NCBI GenBank assembly: GCA_947471745.1
Contig: CANJKZ010000922.1
Span: forward strand, 2,578,001 to 2,642,000
Source of the DNA: Closterium sp. Naga37s-1
Taxonomy: Eukaryota > Streptophyta > Zygnematophyceae > Desmidiales > Closteriaceae
DNA length: 64,000 bases
Direction of reading: 5' to 3'
Below, piece after piece: positions 1 to 11,305 of the stretch. The position numbers and the translations under genes were made by a program. The stretch's first letter is position 1. Each line of letters starts with the position of its first letter. The notes under the pieces were generated by a model that was not told the origin of the DNA, did no database searches, and saw only the letters and a list, made by a program, of their open reading frames with translations.

Positions 1-360
1 CGTCACCCTAAATCGCCAAAGGGAGCCCTGCACCGCTTTGCGCACGTAAACCCGTGAATACAATATATTGCCGAGCTAATGTACGAAATTATTCTGCCCG
101 TCGCATGTCCAAAAAAATCCTGTGCGAGCCAGCTCACCAGTCGCACTCACTTCACGACCGTCGCACGATAACATTGTGGCCATACACCACGCACAGCTGG
201 CGTGTGCACGACGCCATACTTTCAAGTTGGGTGTCAGCGGTCATCACTCGCATACTGCGCACGCAGAGCTGGCGTTAGCGCGATGCCATACTGGAAATCT
301 CCCGCCATAAACGACTAGAAATCGGTTGTGTGCGACCAGCTTCCACCCATACAGTGCAAT
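1..360. other. Window edge, no gene recognised
   Basis: No supported gene. A short imperfect direct repeat is visible: an AGCTGGCGT-containing stretch near 192-220 recurs near 264-292, both ending in GCCATACT. The only reading frames are short and show no recognisable domain. Confidence 0.4.
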
Positions 361-2252
361 ATGAGTGGCATGAAGTTCCTCAAGCGAATTTTTGCAGTTG
401 CCAATACCAACATGACGGACGACGATAGCGACGAAAGGGTCACGCTCTAGCGGGATCTCCTTGCTGAGCCTTGGGAGGAAAGTGACAGCGACGATGAGAT
501 GAATCTTGACGAGATGTTGAGGTACATGCAGCAGCTCAAGTTGAGTAGGGTTAAGCTCGGCAAGAAGAAGAAACTATGCCGGCATCCACGGCGGCCGTCA
601 TGGATGTCGCCAAGACCGCGTTGGCCCCCTCGTCTGACCATTCAACTCCTCTCGCCACAAGTGCCGGAACCACTGCTGATGCAACTGGTGCAGTTTCAAG
701 TGTTGTCGCCACGACCACCGAAATCACACCTGCAGTGACTCAACTCAACGCGGCAACGGTCGCCACACCGTTTCCCAACCGTGCTCTCGCCGCTGCTGTC
801 GCTGCACTGATGTTGCTGACGCTTCCGTCGTTACAGCCACAGCCGCTGGTAACGCAACTGCCGAAACTACTGCCGGCAGAGTTATCGAACCACCTTTGGG
901 GTTTTCTGTCCCAGTAAACGCCCGATCTGGTAAGTGTGATCCCGATTCTTCATTTCGAAGCGTTTTCTCCGTACCTTGAAAACTTTTATCATTTTATCCA
1001 CTGCTGTTGTGATTGTGTATGCACATCTTCCCCTGTGGTAGTTGTTCCAGCTGATCACGCAGCAGCTGTTGAGGGATTCCGTCTGCAAGGTCAGATTGAT
1101 GACCTCCGAACAACCTTGCGGCAAACACAAGAGCGCGCTTTGGAGTTGTCAAACCTCCTTAAGGAATGCGACGCCAAGGTGACAGCGTTCAACCAACGGT
1201 GGGCTGATTTCATCCGCCTGAACGAACAGCTCTTTCAAGATCTGGCCGCGGCCTAGGGTACGGGCGTCGTCGGTGCCCCGCGTCATACTGCTCTCACTTT
1301 CAACCAGGAATGGATCCCTCGCGATGTTAATGGTGCTCTCATCATCCCTGCCCTTGTCTCTCGTGATCAGCATTTTGGGGTAAGTTGCATTTTCGGTGCG
1401 CATTTTCCACGCGCGTGGTTTTTGAAATGCCTCTGTTTGTAATCTATTTTCTTACAAGTATCAAAACTAGCATCAGTCTTTTTATCTTCTGCACGTGTTT
1501 GCTCCTTCTCGTTACCTTCCAGAAAAAGGAAACCAAGACTATCACGTGCATGTTGTTGGATGCGCCTGCACGCTCGATGCAGTTCTACCCCGAGTGGGCG
1601 AAGTTCCGGGAGGTGGTGTACATGAAGTACGAGAACGTGGGTGTGCAGTCTGGCGTTTTTTACTACGTCATTAGCAACGACCCCAACAAGGAGGCGCTAG
1701 CGATGCGGAAGGTCTCGGAGAAGCGTTCGAACGTGACCGCTGACGTGAAGTTGTACGGGAGAGGCCTGGGTGGGTGCGTTCAGGGGACGAAGTGGAAGAT
1801 TCTTGCGGAGAGAATGTCGCGCCATCAACCTCGCAGGCCCCTTTGGAGTGGTGCCGTTTTTATGAGCATCATAAGTAAAACATAGCATCGTATTTCAAAA
1901 TATTCATTGTTGCTTACTGAATAAGGCAAGACGTGTTTACTAGCATTCGTTTCCCCTGCTTGGTTGTCGCAGCTGTCTACGGTCTTGGAGCAAATATCCA
2001 TTTCGACCCAATAACCAACCGCCCGTTTGCCAACCACCCTTTCCAGCTGGCTATCCTTCGTGGGCTTGCAAGCAAGCGTGCAACCACGCTACCTGTGAAA
2101 ATCCCCACTGCGGGATATGTGTGCAACGTGGTGAGTGGCATATATTTTTATGCGCCTGTATGTGTTTTGTCATTCATCCAAACTAACTAAACCGTGTATG
2201 CCCGTTGCAACTGTAGGTAGAGTGGCCCCTGGTGAATGCAAGGGGTCGCCTC
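361..2252 (+). pseudogene. Unrecognised multi-exon gene, broken and truncated
   Basis: I do not recognise the family. Splice sites and frame support linked exons: an exon ending at 929 (GTAAGT donor), 1051-1379, 1523 to about 1830, 1973-2130 and 2217 onward. Phases agree at 929/1051 (phase 1), 1379/1523 (phase 0) and 2130/2217 (phase 0). The first part, from an ATG at 361, is acidic, then Lys-rich, then Ala/Thr-rich, and needs at least one frameshift; it has an in-frame TAG at 448-450. Exon 1051-1379 has a heptad-like segment (LQGQIDDLRTTLRQTQ) and an in-frame TAG at 1254-1256, after which the same frame continues as good coding sequence. The last exon runs into the LTR at 2253, so the insertion cut the gene. 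It could be a host gene or cargo of an older transposon. Confidence 0.5.
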
Positions 2253-2383
2253 TGTCAGAATGTCATATAGCTTACTTTGTGTAGACTATAGTGGGGTAGC
2301 CCATAAGGGGAACAACCCAATTAGGGTTAGTCCTTGTACCCAACTTCTGCTAAATGCATTCATTCTAGTTCATTCTTCTGACA
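2253..2383 (+). repeat. 5' LTR of A1 (131 bp, family A)
   Basis: Starts TGTCAGAATG and ends CTTCTGACA (TG...CA). It carries the family A core (GGGGTAGCCCATAAGGGG, then AATTAGGGTTAG) seen inverted at 6783-6920, 14205-14357 and 49536-49667. A primer-binding site follows directly. Confidence 0.85.
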
Positions 2384-2396
2384 TGGTCTCAGAGCA
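2384..2396 (+). other. Primer-binding site of A1
   Basis: TGGTCTCAGAGCA follows the LTR end directly. It is one base from TGGTATCAGAGC, the usual plant Copia site complementary to the 3' end of initiator tRNA-Met. Confidence 0.75.
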
Positions 2397-2698
2397 CGTC
2401 CTTCGTTAGGTCCGGTTTTTTTTTTAGGGCCCACCACAGAGCTGCCCCACGAACAGCCCCTAGCAGCTAGTCGTGCTGCCTCTAGCAGCACACGACCCGC
2501 GTGCCCCCCTCGTCACGGCCCTCGCGCCGCCCCCTGCAGCCCGCGCGTCGCGCGCTTGCGACCCGCACGCCGCCCCTGCAGCCCGCGCGCCGCCCGCTAG
2601 CGGCCCGCCAGCCGCCCCTGCCGCCCGCTTGAGGCCCGCTTGCCGCCCCTTGCAGCCCGCGCCCCACCTCTTGCTATCCTTGCTATCCTGATGCTATC
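2397..2698 (+). repeat. GC-rich leader of A1
   Basis: Non-coding leader built of short degenerate units around GCCCGCGCGCCGCCC. It resembles in style, but not in exact unit, the leaders of the other Copia copies here. It ends in a small CTTGCTATCCT repeat that joins the pre-protease codons, marking where gag was lost. Confidence 0.6.
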
Positions 2699-4270
2699 CT
2701 TGCTGCTATGTATGCCTTGTCTGTTAGTGCTGAGGGTGACTGTTACCTGTGTGTCTCGCCTGACCCACGTATAAAGGTTGCTGCTCTAGGTGCTAGTGAG
2801 TCTACTCTCCCTGGTACTGCGCCTGCTGAGACCTTACACACCTTAACGCCTGACTCAGGTGCTTCGCGCTGTTTCTTTCGCGACCACACCACCCTCACTC
2901 CTCTCTCTGCACCTGTCCCGGTCAGACTGGCTGACCCCTCCGAGGGCACAGTCCTTGCCATTTCCTCCACTGTTCTCCCGTGTCCGGCGGATCCGTCCGG
3001 CTCACTGTCAAGTCTTCACCTCCCCTCGTTCTCTACGAACTTGGTGAGTACCGCTGCCCTCCAGGATGCGATGGTCACTACCACCACTCCTGGGGGTCAG
3101 CGTGTGTCGATCTGCACGTGTACACGGACGGGCCGTCACCTGGCCACGTTCACTCGTCGGCCAGGGTCGAGTCTACACACACAGGCTACCGAGCCTCCTT
3201 CATGTAGCTGCGTCTGCTCAGATGTCTGCGTCAGGTCAGGTAGCACCCCCTTGCTCGTGTCGCCTCCTGTCGCACCAGACTCTTCTGTGGCACCACCGCC
3301 TGGGTCACCCCTCCCTGCCACGCCTTCGTGACATGCACTCCCGTCTCCTTGTCTCTGGTCTTCCCAGGTCTCTGCCTCCCCTCCCGCCCTTGCCTGCCCC
3401 GCCCTGCCTTCTTTGCGTCGAGGGGCAGCAGCGCGCCGCTCCTCACTCCTCCTCGTTTCCCCCGACGACTGCTCCCCTGCAGACTCTCCACATGGACGTG
3501 TGGGGCCCAGCCCGCGTCAGTGGACAGGGCCACGAGCGCAAATTTCTGCTGGTTGTTGACAACTACACGCGCTACACCACGGTCTTCACCTTGCGTAGCA
3601 AGGGTGAGGTCCCTGATGTCTTGATCGCTTGGATCCGCGCAGTCCGTCTCTAGCTTCACGAGCGGTTCCGCCAGGACCTTCTTGTCCTGCGTCTGCACTC
3701 GGACAGAGGTGGTGAGTTCTCCTCCAACCTCCGGCAAGACTTTTGTCGTGGGGAGGGCATTCTCTAGTCGTTCACGCTACCGGCCTCCCCTTAGCAAAAT
3801 GGGATTGCTGAGCACCGCATTGGCTTAGTCATGGAGGTTGCTCGTACCTCCATGATCCATACGGCTGCTCCCCATTTTCTGTGGCCGTTTGCGGTCTGGT
3901 ACGCTGCGCATCAGCTCAACCTCCGGAGACTTCGCCAACACTACGTTGGACGGGGGAGGTTGGCGATGCGTCGGTGTTCCGGGTCTGGGGTTCTCGTGCC
4001 TTAGTTTGCGATACGTCCGCGGTCAAGCTCTCCGCCCGCACTATTCCTTGCGTCTTCCTTGGCTTTCCCCCGGACGCGCCTGGCTGGCAGTTTTACCACC
4101 CCACCTCGCGCCGTGTCTTCCCTTCTCGGAACGTCACGTTTGACGAGTCGGTTCCCTTTTACCGTCTCTTCCCCTACCGCTCTGCCCCTCCCCCACCCCC
4201 GCCGCTCTTCCTTGCTCCAGGTCCCCCTCCGGTAGACCCCCTCCCGCCCCAGGGTCCTGCTCCCTGAGGT
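2699..4270 (+). pseudogene. Copia protease-integrase region of A1
   Basis: The aspartic protease is seen as DSGASRCFF near 2850. GAG-pre-integrase follows (LLSHQTLLWHHRLGHPSLP, near 3264-3320), then the integrase core with HMDVWGPA near 3490, LHSDRGGEF near 3693 and NGIAEHRIG near 3800: the D, D and E of the DDE triad. The frame shifts by one about 3200, between protease and integrase, and in-frame stops follow (for example after WIRAVRL at 3651-3653, and TAG codons near 3765 and 3793). The integrase C-terminal part (PCVFLGFPPDAPGWQFYHP) continues to 4267. The product would cut the polyprotein and integrate cDNA, but this copy cannot encode it. Confidence 0.85.
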
Positions 4271-4300
4271 GTGTCCTAGGTCAACCCTCTCCTTGGTATT

Positions 4301-5353
4301 GTGCCTGTTGAGGTAGCTGTCAGCTCAGGTGCTGCGTCTGGGGGTGCTACATCTGGGGGTGCAGAGCCTGGGCGTGCTGAGTCTGAGGGTGCCGGGTCTG
4401 GGGGTGTTGAGCCTGGGGGTGCTGAGCCTGGGGGTGCGGAGCCTGGGGGTGCTGACTCTGAGGGTGCGGAGTCTGGGGGTGCTGAGCCTTGGGGTACTGC
4501 TTCTTCTGGAGGTCCTGCGGGTGCTTCGCCACGACTGTCTCCCTGGCCGGAGCCTCTCTCCCCGCCGCAGCTGCGCGAGTGGATTACTCAGCGCACTCGT
4601 CTTCGTAGTGGAGCTGCAGGAGCTGGAGTCTCTGCCGCTGGTGACACTGGAGCTGGAGGTGTTGGAGTTACTGCTGGAGCTGGTGGTACTGGAGGTGCTG
4701 CAGCTGATGGTCGTGGAGGTGCTCGTACCAGGGGTAATGGAGCTTCCGGGTCTGGTGGTGCTGGGGGCGCTGGAGCTGGAGGCGTTGGAGTTGCAGTCCC
4801 TTCGGAGCCTGGAGGCGCTGGAGCTAGAGGCACTGGAGCTAGTGGCGCTCGAGCTGGAGGAGCTCGATTTGGTGACACTAGAGCTGTTGGAGCTGGAGCT
4901 CGGGGCACTGGCACTTGTGGGTCTAGCGCCGGAGGAGCTGGAGCTGGAGACACTGGGACTGTTGACTCTGGAACTAGAGGTGCTGTGTCTGGCGGTACTG
5001 GTGCTGGAGGCACTGTGCGACCGCGACCGTTCTTCGTTCCCCTACTTCAGAAGGTTCTTGGTCTCCCGTCTTCCACTGGCCTTACTCCTCCCTTACTGTG
5101 TCCGCCGCCTGACCTCTCACAGCCGCCGTTGCAATCAGCCTCCCCACTGCCTGCTCCTTCTCCTTACACTGAGCTGACTGGAGGTCCTACAAAGCGTCGT
5201 GAGCCTGAGTCTCTTCCTACCTCGCCTGTTCGCGCAGTTTGCACTGGTCGTAGAGTTCCTCGTCCGCGGCCTCCTCCTGTCCCCAGCACCCACGCTATGG
5301 CACTTCGTCCTTCCTCTGTTCCACTGCGTGTTCCTCTGCCGCCTCCTCCTTAG
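4301..5353 (+). repeat. Gly/Ala/Glu/Pro repeat linker between integrase and RT (A1)
   Basis: An open frame of about 350 codons made mostly of tandem units such as GGAEPGGAEP, then GAGGTGA-type units, ending in a Pro/Ser/Leu-rich stretch. All Copia copies here have this block at the same place between integrase and RT, with different repeat numbers. The DNA unit is near GGGGGTGCTGAGCCT. No known domain. It is probably a disordered spacer in the polyprotein and is hypervariable. Confidence 0.7.
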
Positions 5354-5522
5354 TCCTCCCTTCCTGCCGTCCCTGACCCTGAGTCTGACCTTGCTCGTGC
5401 TGCCAGTCCCACTGTCTCTCGTCTCCTCGCCACTGTTGTCACTGACCCTTCTTTTGAGTCCACTGCTGCGTCTGCCCTCGTTGCTGAGCTGGTTGACTTT
5501 GCTGCTGCCTGTCGTCTAGACT

Positions 5523-6690
5523 ATGCCACTGCTCTTGTTACTGAGTCTGCTGAGTTTGACTCATTCGGTCCTCCGTCCGTCGGGGGTGAGTATGCTCTTC
5601 GCACGCAGGAGGACTTTGAGTGTCTTGCAGCTGCTGTACCTCGTTTCGCTTCCATGCTGCTTGCCCTTGAGGGAGACCTGGATGCACCAGACATCCCGAC
5701 CCCATGCTCTTACGCAGAGGCGATTACGGGTCCTTACTCCTCTCAGTGGCAGGCCGCGATGGATGCCCACATGGCATCCTGGAAGTCCACAGGCACCTAC
5801 GACGACGCAGTTTCCCCATCGGGCGAACATAGTCGATGACATGTGGATTTTCAGGGTGAAGCGGCCGCCGGGTTCTCTGCCTGCCTTCAAGGCGCGTTAC
5901 GTTGCTCGAGGCTTCAGTCAGCGACAGGGGGTCGACTACTTCCAGACCTTCTCCCCCACCCCGAAGATGACTACTCTTCGGGTGTTGCTGCACGTCACTG
6001 CTCAGCGTGACTACGAGCTTCACTCTCTTGAATTCAGCACAGCTTTCGTGCAGGGCAGCCTGCACGAGGAGATTTGGCTGCGCCGACCACCTGGCTTCAC
6101 TGGGTCATTTCCTGCAGGTATCCAGTGGAGGCTCCGGCGGCCAGTCTACGGTCTCCGCCAGGCGCCTCGCGAGTGGCACGATACACTGAGGACTACACTT
6201 GCGGCTCTCGGGATTACTCCTTCTACTACTGACCCGTCGCTGTTTCTACGCACCGACACGTCGCTTCCAACGTTCTACGTCCTAGTGTACGTCGACGACC
6301 TCGTCTTTGCCACTGCTGACATTGAGGCACTGACCCTTGTGAAGTCAGAGCTGCAGAAGAGACACACCTGCACTAACCTGGGTGTACTGTGCAGCTATCT
6401 TGGCTTGCAGATCACCCGGGACAGAGCACGGCGCACCATCACACTGACTTAGTCACACATGGTGCACCAGGTCCTTCAGCGCTTCGGCTTCCAGTTCTCC
6501 TCGCCACAGCCCATTCCTCTGTCTACCGGCCACTCGCTCTCAGATCCACCTTCGGACAAGTCCGTAGAGCCGAGTGGTCCATACCCACAGCTTGTGAGTT
6601 GCCTCATGTACCTGATGACGTGCACACGACCTGACCTCGCATAGCCTCTCAGCCTCCTGGCTCGCTAGGAGGATCCCGGTAGGCACCCAG
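5523..6690 (+). pseudogene. Copia reverse transcriptase fragment of A1
   Basis: Copia-type RT (RVT_2 family). Visible blocks are ARGFSQRQGVDYFQTFSPT near 5907, LHEEIWLRRPPGFTGSFPAG near 6060, VYGLRQAPREWHDTLR near 6145 and the catalytic YVDDLVFATAD near 6286. A frameshift separates the first part (5654-5839 frame) from the rest. Stops occur at 6450-6452 and 6642-6644. Homology ends near 6690 just after LAR; no RNase H follows. Confidence 0.85.
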
Positions 6691-6782
6691 ATAGCCACAT
6701 CCCCAGAATCATAGGTTGCTTTACTACAGGCAACCACCTGGTCAATCTTCTGCCTCAGCCGTGTCAAATGCCGGGTTGAGGC
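6691..6782. other. Junction between A1 and A2
   Basis: About 90 bases matching neither flanking element clearly. It is probably either the target DNA of A2 or deletion filler. Confidence 0.4.
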
Positions 6783-6920
6783 TGTAAGAAGAATGAACGA
6801 GTGCTAACCCTAATTGGGTTGAGCAGAAGTTGGGTACAAGTGCTAACCCTAATTGGGTTGTACCCCTTATGGGCTACCCCACTATAGCCTACACAAAGTA
6901 AGCAATATGACATTCTGACA
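6783..6920 (-). repeat. 3' LTR of A2 (138 bp, family A)
   Basis: On the minus strand it begins TGTCAGAATG at 6920 and ends near TTCATTCTTCTTACA at 6783. It contains a small internal duplication: the CTAACCCTAATTGGGTTG segment occurs twice (about 6814 and 6843). Confidence 0.8.
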
Positions 6921-6930
6921 CACCCCCATA
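6921..6930 (-). other. Polypurine tract of A2
   Basis: Minus strand reads TATGGGGGTG directly before the LTR start TGTCAG. The same tract flanks the 3' LTRs of A3 and B1. Confidence 0.75.
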
Positions 6931-7147
6931 GGCAAAGTGGGGGAGAACAAGTGGTCACAGGACCAGTCAAGAAAAGCAAAGCAAGCTCAGGGTGGATCAC
7001 GAAGTCACCAAATAGTGCGAGCACAAGCAAAGGGCCACAAGGCCAGTTCACATGCAGAGTTATATACAAGAGAACAAACAATACAGTGATCATACCCTAG
7101 CAAGTGCAAGCATGCAGGTATATATGTAGATCACCGTACAAGCAATG

Positions 7148-8720
7148 TCACGCAGTAAGCAAGTGAGGCAAAGTAGGAACAAGGCCTAACACAGTAGAGA
7201 AGCGCTGATGATCACCAGGCGGAAGTGCCTTGGTGAATATATCAGCAGTGTTGGCCCTAGTGGCCACGTACGCAAGACGAAGCAAGCAAAGCTGCTGCAA
7301 ATCTCGAGCAAGGAAGTATCGCAGAGCGATGTGCTTCGTTCGGTGCTCCAAACTGTGCTCTTGACACGAGGCAATCATGGCCTTGTTGTCTACGTACAGA
7401 ACTGGAGGCGAACGAGGCTGCTCTCCCAAGTCAGTCAGCAGGTAGGTGAGCCAGCGTAGCTCCTGTGCAGCCATGGCCCATGCGTAGATCTCAGCCTCAC
7501 AACTGGAGCTGAGAACCGAAGACGAGCGGGCAGACCGCCAGGAAGTAGAGCCGGAACCAAGGCTAAAGGTGTAACCCTGTGACGACAGCTGCGTAGCTGA
7601 GCCAAGTGAGAACAACTGGAACCAGTCCTCTAAGCACGAGCCCCATGCCCGACGTACTGCACAAGTAATGCATTACCCTCTTCGCAACATCCCAGTGCAC
7701 CTTTTGGTGCCTACCGGGAGCCACGTAGCGAGCCAGAAGGCTGAGAGGGTACGCGAGGTCAAGTCGTGTGCACGTCATCAGGTACATGAGGCAACTCACA
7801 AGCTCTGGGTACAGACCACTTGGCTCTACAGACTCGTCCGAAGGTGGAGCTGAGAGCGAGTGGCCGGTAGACAGAGGAGTGGGTTGTGGCGAGGAGAACT
7901 GGAAACCGAAGTGCTGAAGGACCTGGTGCACCATGTGTGATTGAGTCAGGGTGATGGTGCGCCGTGCTCTGTCCCAGGTGATCTGCGAGCCAAGATAGCT
8001 GCGCGGTTCACCCAGGTCAATGCAGGTGTGTCTCTTCTACAGCTCCGACTTCACAAGGGTCAGTGCCTCGGTATGAGCAGTGGCAAAGACGAGGTCGTCG
8101 ACGTAGACGAGGATGTAGAATAGCGGCAGCGAGGAGTCGGTGCGTAGAAACAGCGACGGGTCAGCAGTAGAAGGAGTAATCCTCAGTGTGTCGTGCCACT
8201 CGCGAGGCGCCTGGCGGAGACCGTAGACTGGCCGCCGGAGCCTCCACTGGATACCTGCAGGAAATGACCTAGTGAAGCCAGGTGTGCGGCGCTGCCAGAT
8301 CTCCTCGTGCAGGCTGCCCTGCAAGAAAGCTGTGCTGAAGTCAAGAGACTGAAGCTCGTATTCACGCTGAGCAGCAACGTGCAGCATTACCCAAAGAGTA
8401 GTCATCTTCGGTGTGGGGGAGAAGGTCTGGAAGTAGTCGACCCCCTGTCACTGACAGAAGCCTCGAGCAACGTAACGCGCCTTGAAGGCAGGTGGAGAAC
8501 CTCGCGGCCACTTCACCCTGAAAATCCACATGCCATCGACTATGTTCGCCCAAGATGGGAAAACTGCGTCGACGTAGGTGCCTGTGGACTTCCAGGATGC
8601 CATCTCGGCATCCATGGCTGCCTGCCACTGAGAGGAATAAGGACCCATAATCGCCTCTGCGTAAGAGCGTGGGGTCGGGATGTCTGGTGCATCCGGGTCT
8701 CCCTCAAGGGCAAGCAGCAT
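7148..8720 (-). pseudogene. RT-RNase H of A2
   Basis: Read on the minus strand, RT blocks begin with GPYSSQWQAAMDAEMASWKS near 8640, then LHVAAQREYELQSLDFSTAF near 8380 and YVDDLVFATAHTEAL near 8100. The RNase H part (7148-7615) shows SSSCEAEIYAWAMAAQELRW, LYVDNKAMIASCQEH and ATRANTADIFTKAL, and ends at a stop at 7148. In-frame stops and frame changes are present (for example after KSEL near 8037), so the RT is split into at least three frames. Confidence 0.85.
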
Positions 8721-10025
8721 GGAAGCGAAACGAGGTACAGCAGCTGCAAGACACTCAAAGTCCTCTGCCTGTCCTCAAGGACGTCCGTGCAAAGAGCACA
8801 CTCACCCCCGACGGACGGAGGACTGGCAAACACAAGCTCAGCAACAAGAGCAGTGGCGTAGTCTAGACGACAGGCAGCAGCAAAGTCAAGCAGCTCAGCA
8901 AAGAGGGCAGACGCCGCAGCAGACTCAAAGGAAGGGTCAGTGTCAGCAGTGGCGAGGAGACGAGAGACAGTGGGATTGGTAGCACGAGCGCGGTCAGACT
9001 CAAGGTCAGGGACCTCACGAAGAGACAACTCAGGAGGAGTAGGCAGAGGAACACGCAGTGGAACAGTGGAAGGACGAAGTGCCACAGCGTGTGTGCCGGG
9101 GACAGGAGAAGGATGCGAACATGACGAGCAGGGTGAACAGGCGAGACAGGTCGAGACGTAGGCTCACGACGCTCTGTAAGACCGCCGGACTGCTCAGTGT
9201 AAGGAGAGGGAGCAGGCAGTAGGGAGGCCGGCTGTAACGGCAGCTGCAACTGGTCAGGCGGTGGACACAGGAGGGGAGGAGTAAGGCTAGTAGAAGAAGG
9301 GACACCAAGAACCTGCTGAAGCAAGGGAACGAAGTACGGTCGCGGCCGCATTTTTCCTCCAGGGTCAACAGCTCCAGCTCCTCCAGCTCCAGCGCCTCCC
9401 GCGTAAGTGCCACCAGCTCCAGCGCCTCCCGCCCCAGTGCCTCCAACTCCAGCTCCTCCAACTCCAGTGCCACCAGCGCCAGAGCCTCCAGCTCCAACAG
9501 CTCCAGGCTCCATAGGGTCTCCAGCTCCAGCGCCCCCAACACCACCAGTCCCAGCAGCTCCAGTACCCCTGGTACGAGCACCTCCGGTACCACTAGCCGC
9601 AGTACCTCCGGTACCACCAGCTCCAACAGTAACTCTAGCACCTCGAGCTCCAGTAGCTCCACTCTGAAGGCGTGTGCACCGAACAAGCCACTCGAGCAAC
9701 TGCTGCGGACACAGTCTCGGCGAAGCACCAGCAGGACTTTCAGACGAAGTAGCACCCTGAGGCTCAGCACCCCTAGACTCCGCACCCTCCGAATCAGCAC
9801 CCCCAGACTCAACACCCTCAGGCTCAGCACCCCCAGTCTCCACACCCGCAGGCGCAGCACCCCTAGGCTCCTCACCCCAAGGCTCAGCACCCCCAGACCC
9901 AGCACCCTCAGACTCCGCAACCCCCGGCTCCGCACCCCCAGACGCAGCACCCACAGGCGCAATACCAAGGAGAGGGTCTACCTGAGACACACCTGAGGGA
10001 GCAGGACCCTGGGGCGGGAGGGGGT
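8721..10025 (-). repeat. Repeat linker between integrase and RT (A2)
   Basis: An open minus-strand frame that covers, in reading order, the integrase C-terminal end, GGAEPEGVESGGA-type repeats (about 9960-9740), GAGGTGVGGAGVG-type repeats (about 9640-9360) and a Pro/Ser-rich tail toward RT. The DNA repeats are 12-15 bases long, built on CAGCACCCCCAG and CTCCAGCTCCAG on the plus strand. No known domain. Confidence 0.65.
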
Positions 10026-11093
10026 CTACCGGAGGGGGACATGGAGCAAGGAAGAGCGGCCGAGGCGGGTGAGGGGCAGAGCAGTAAGGGAAGAGACGGT
10101 AAATGGAAACCGACTTGTCAAACGTGACGTCCTGAGAGGGGAGGACACGGCGCGAGGTGGGGTGGTAAAACTGCCAGCCAGGCGCGTCAGGGGGGAAGCC
10201 AAGGAATACGCAGGGAATAGCACGGGCGGAGAGCTTGTCCTCGGACGTATCGCGAACAAAGGCATGAGAACCCCAGACGCCGGAACACCAACACATCGCC
10301 AAACTTCCCCATCCAACGCAGTGTAGGCGAGGTCTCCGGGAAGGAGACACGGAGCCAGAGGTTGAGTTGATGCGGAGCGTACCGGACCGCAAACGGCCAC
10401 AGAAAATGGGGAGCAGCCGCATGGATCATGGAGATACGAGCCACCTCCATGACTAAGCCAATGCGGCACTCAGCAATCCCATTTTGCTGAGGGGAGTCTG
10501 GAAGCGTGAACGACTAGAGATTGCCCTCCCCACGACAAAAGTCCCGCAACAGATCGGAGGAGAACTCACCACCTCTGTCAGAGTGCAGACACAGAACAGG
10601 AAGGTCCGCACGGAACCGCTCGCGGAGCTGGAGACAGACTGCGCGGATCCAAGGGATCAAGATATCAACGACCTAACCTTTGCTGCGCAAGGGGAAGAGC
10701 GTGGTGTAACGCGTTTAGTCGTCAACAACCAGCAGAAAGTAGCGCTCGCGGCCGTGTCCACCGACGCGGGCTGGGCCCCACACGTCCATGTGGAGAGTCT
10801 GCAGGGGAGCAGTTGTCGGGGGAAACGAGGAGGAGTGAGGAGCGGCGCGCTGCCGCCCCTCGACGCAAGGAAGGCAGGGCGGGGCAGGCAAGGGCGGGAG
10901 GGGAGGCAGAGACCTGGAAAGACCAGAGACAAGGACACGGGAGTGCATGCCACAAAGGCGTGGCAGGGAGGGGTGACCCAGGCGGTGGTGCCACAGAAGT
11001 GTTTGGTGCGACAGGAGGCGACACGAGCAAGGGGGTGCTACCTGACCTGAAACGGACACCTGAGCAGACGTAGCTACCTGAGGAGGCTTGGTA
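10026..11093 (-). pseudogene. Integrase of A2
   Basis: Minus strand: pre-integrase LLSHQTLLWHHRLGHPSLP near 11010, then LQTLHMDVWGPARVGGHG with the first catalytic Asp, and FLLVVDD followed by a stop (10715-10717) in place of the usual Tyr. The core continues in other frames through the HSDRGGE region (about 10580) and the C-terminal PCVFLGFPPDAPGWQFYHP (about 10200). The reading frame shifts more than once. Confidence 0.8.
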
Positions 11094-11098
11094 GCCAG

Positions 11099-11236
11099 TG
11101 TCAGAATTCCAGTCACTAGACCACTGCGATAAAAGGGCTTGTTAAGTAGCGTGTCAGTGCGCCCATAACCCCCCACGACAACGAGCCTGTGACCCTTCCC
11201 TATGATCAATCGGGGATCACCAGTGGACCTCTGAGA
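11099..11236 (-). repeat. 3' LTR of TRIM-1 (138 bp)
   Basis: Same length as the other LTR, with about a dozen or more differences. Its outer base pair toward the tract is mutated (minus strand TCTCAGAGG instead of TGTCAGAGG). Confidence 0.8.
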
Positions 11237-11305
11237 CCCCCCCGCACTGGGATGCCCGAAGTTCGCACACTAGGATTCAAACCTGAGATCTTCGCTCTGA
11301 TGCCA

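Larger units (their letters stand above)
2253..6690 (+). mobile_element. Copia family A element A1, gag-less and 3'-truncated
   Basis: A Ty1/Copia element with a 131-bp 5' LTR, primer-binding site, GC-rich leader, protease, integrase, repeat linker and reverse transcriptase. Gag is missing: the leader passes near 2690 straight into the codons that precede protease in the other copies (DAILAAMYA). RNase H, polypurine tract and 3' LTR are also missing; homology ends about 6690, inside the C-terminal part of RT. Because the right end is lost, no target duplication can be checked. Frameshifts and stops make it a dead copy. Confidence 0.85.

Noticed and set aside
189..292. Pair of similar about 30-base segments
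   Set aside because: Only two imperfect copies; too little to call a repeat family.
4329..5177. Long Leu/Val/Glu-rich ORF overlapping the A1 linker
   Set aside because: It is the shifted-frame shadow of the Gly/Glu/Pro repeat; the repeat has no stop in several frames. The same holds for the antisense Pro/Ala ORFs at 4588-5013, 9407-9667 and 44379-45017.
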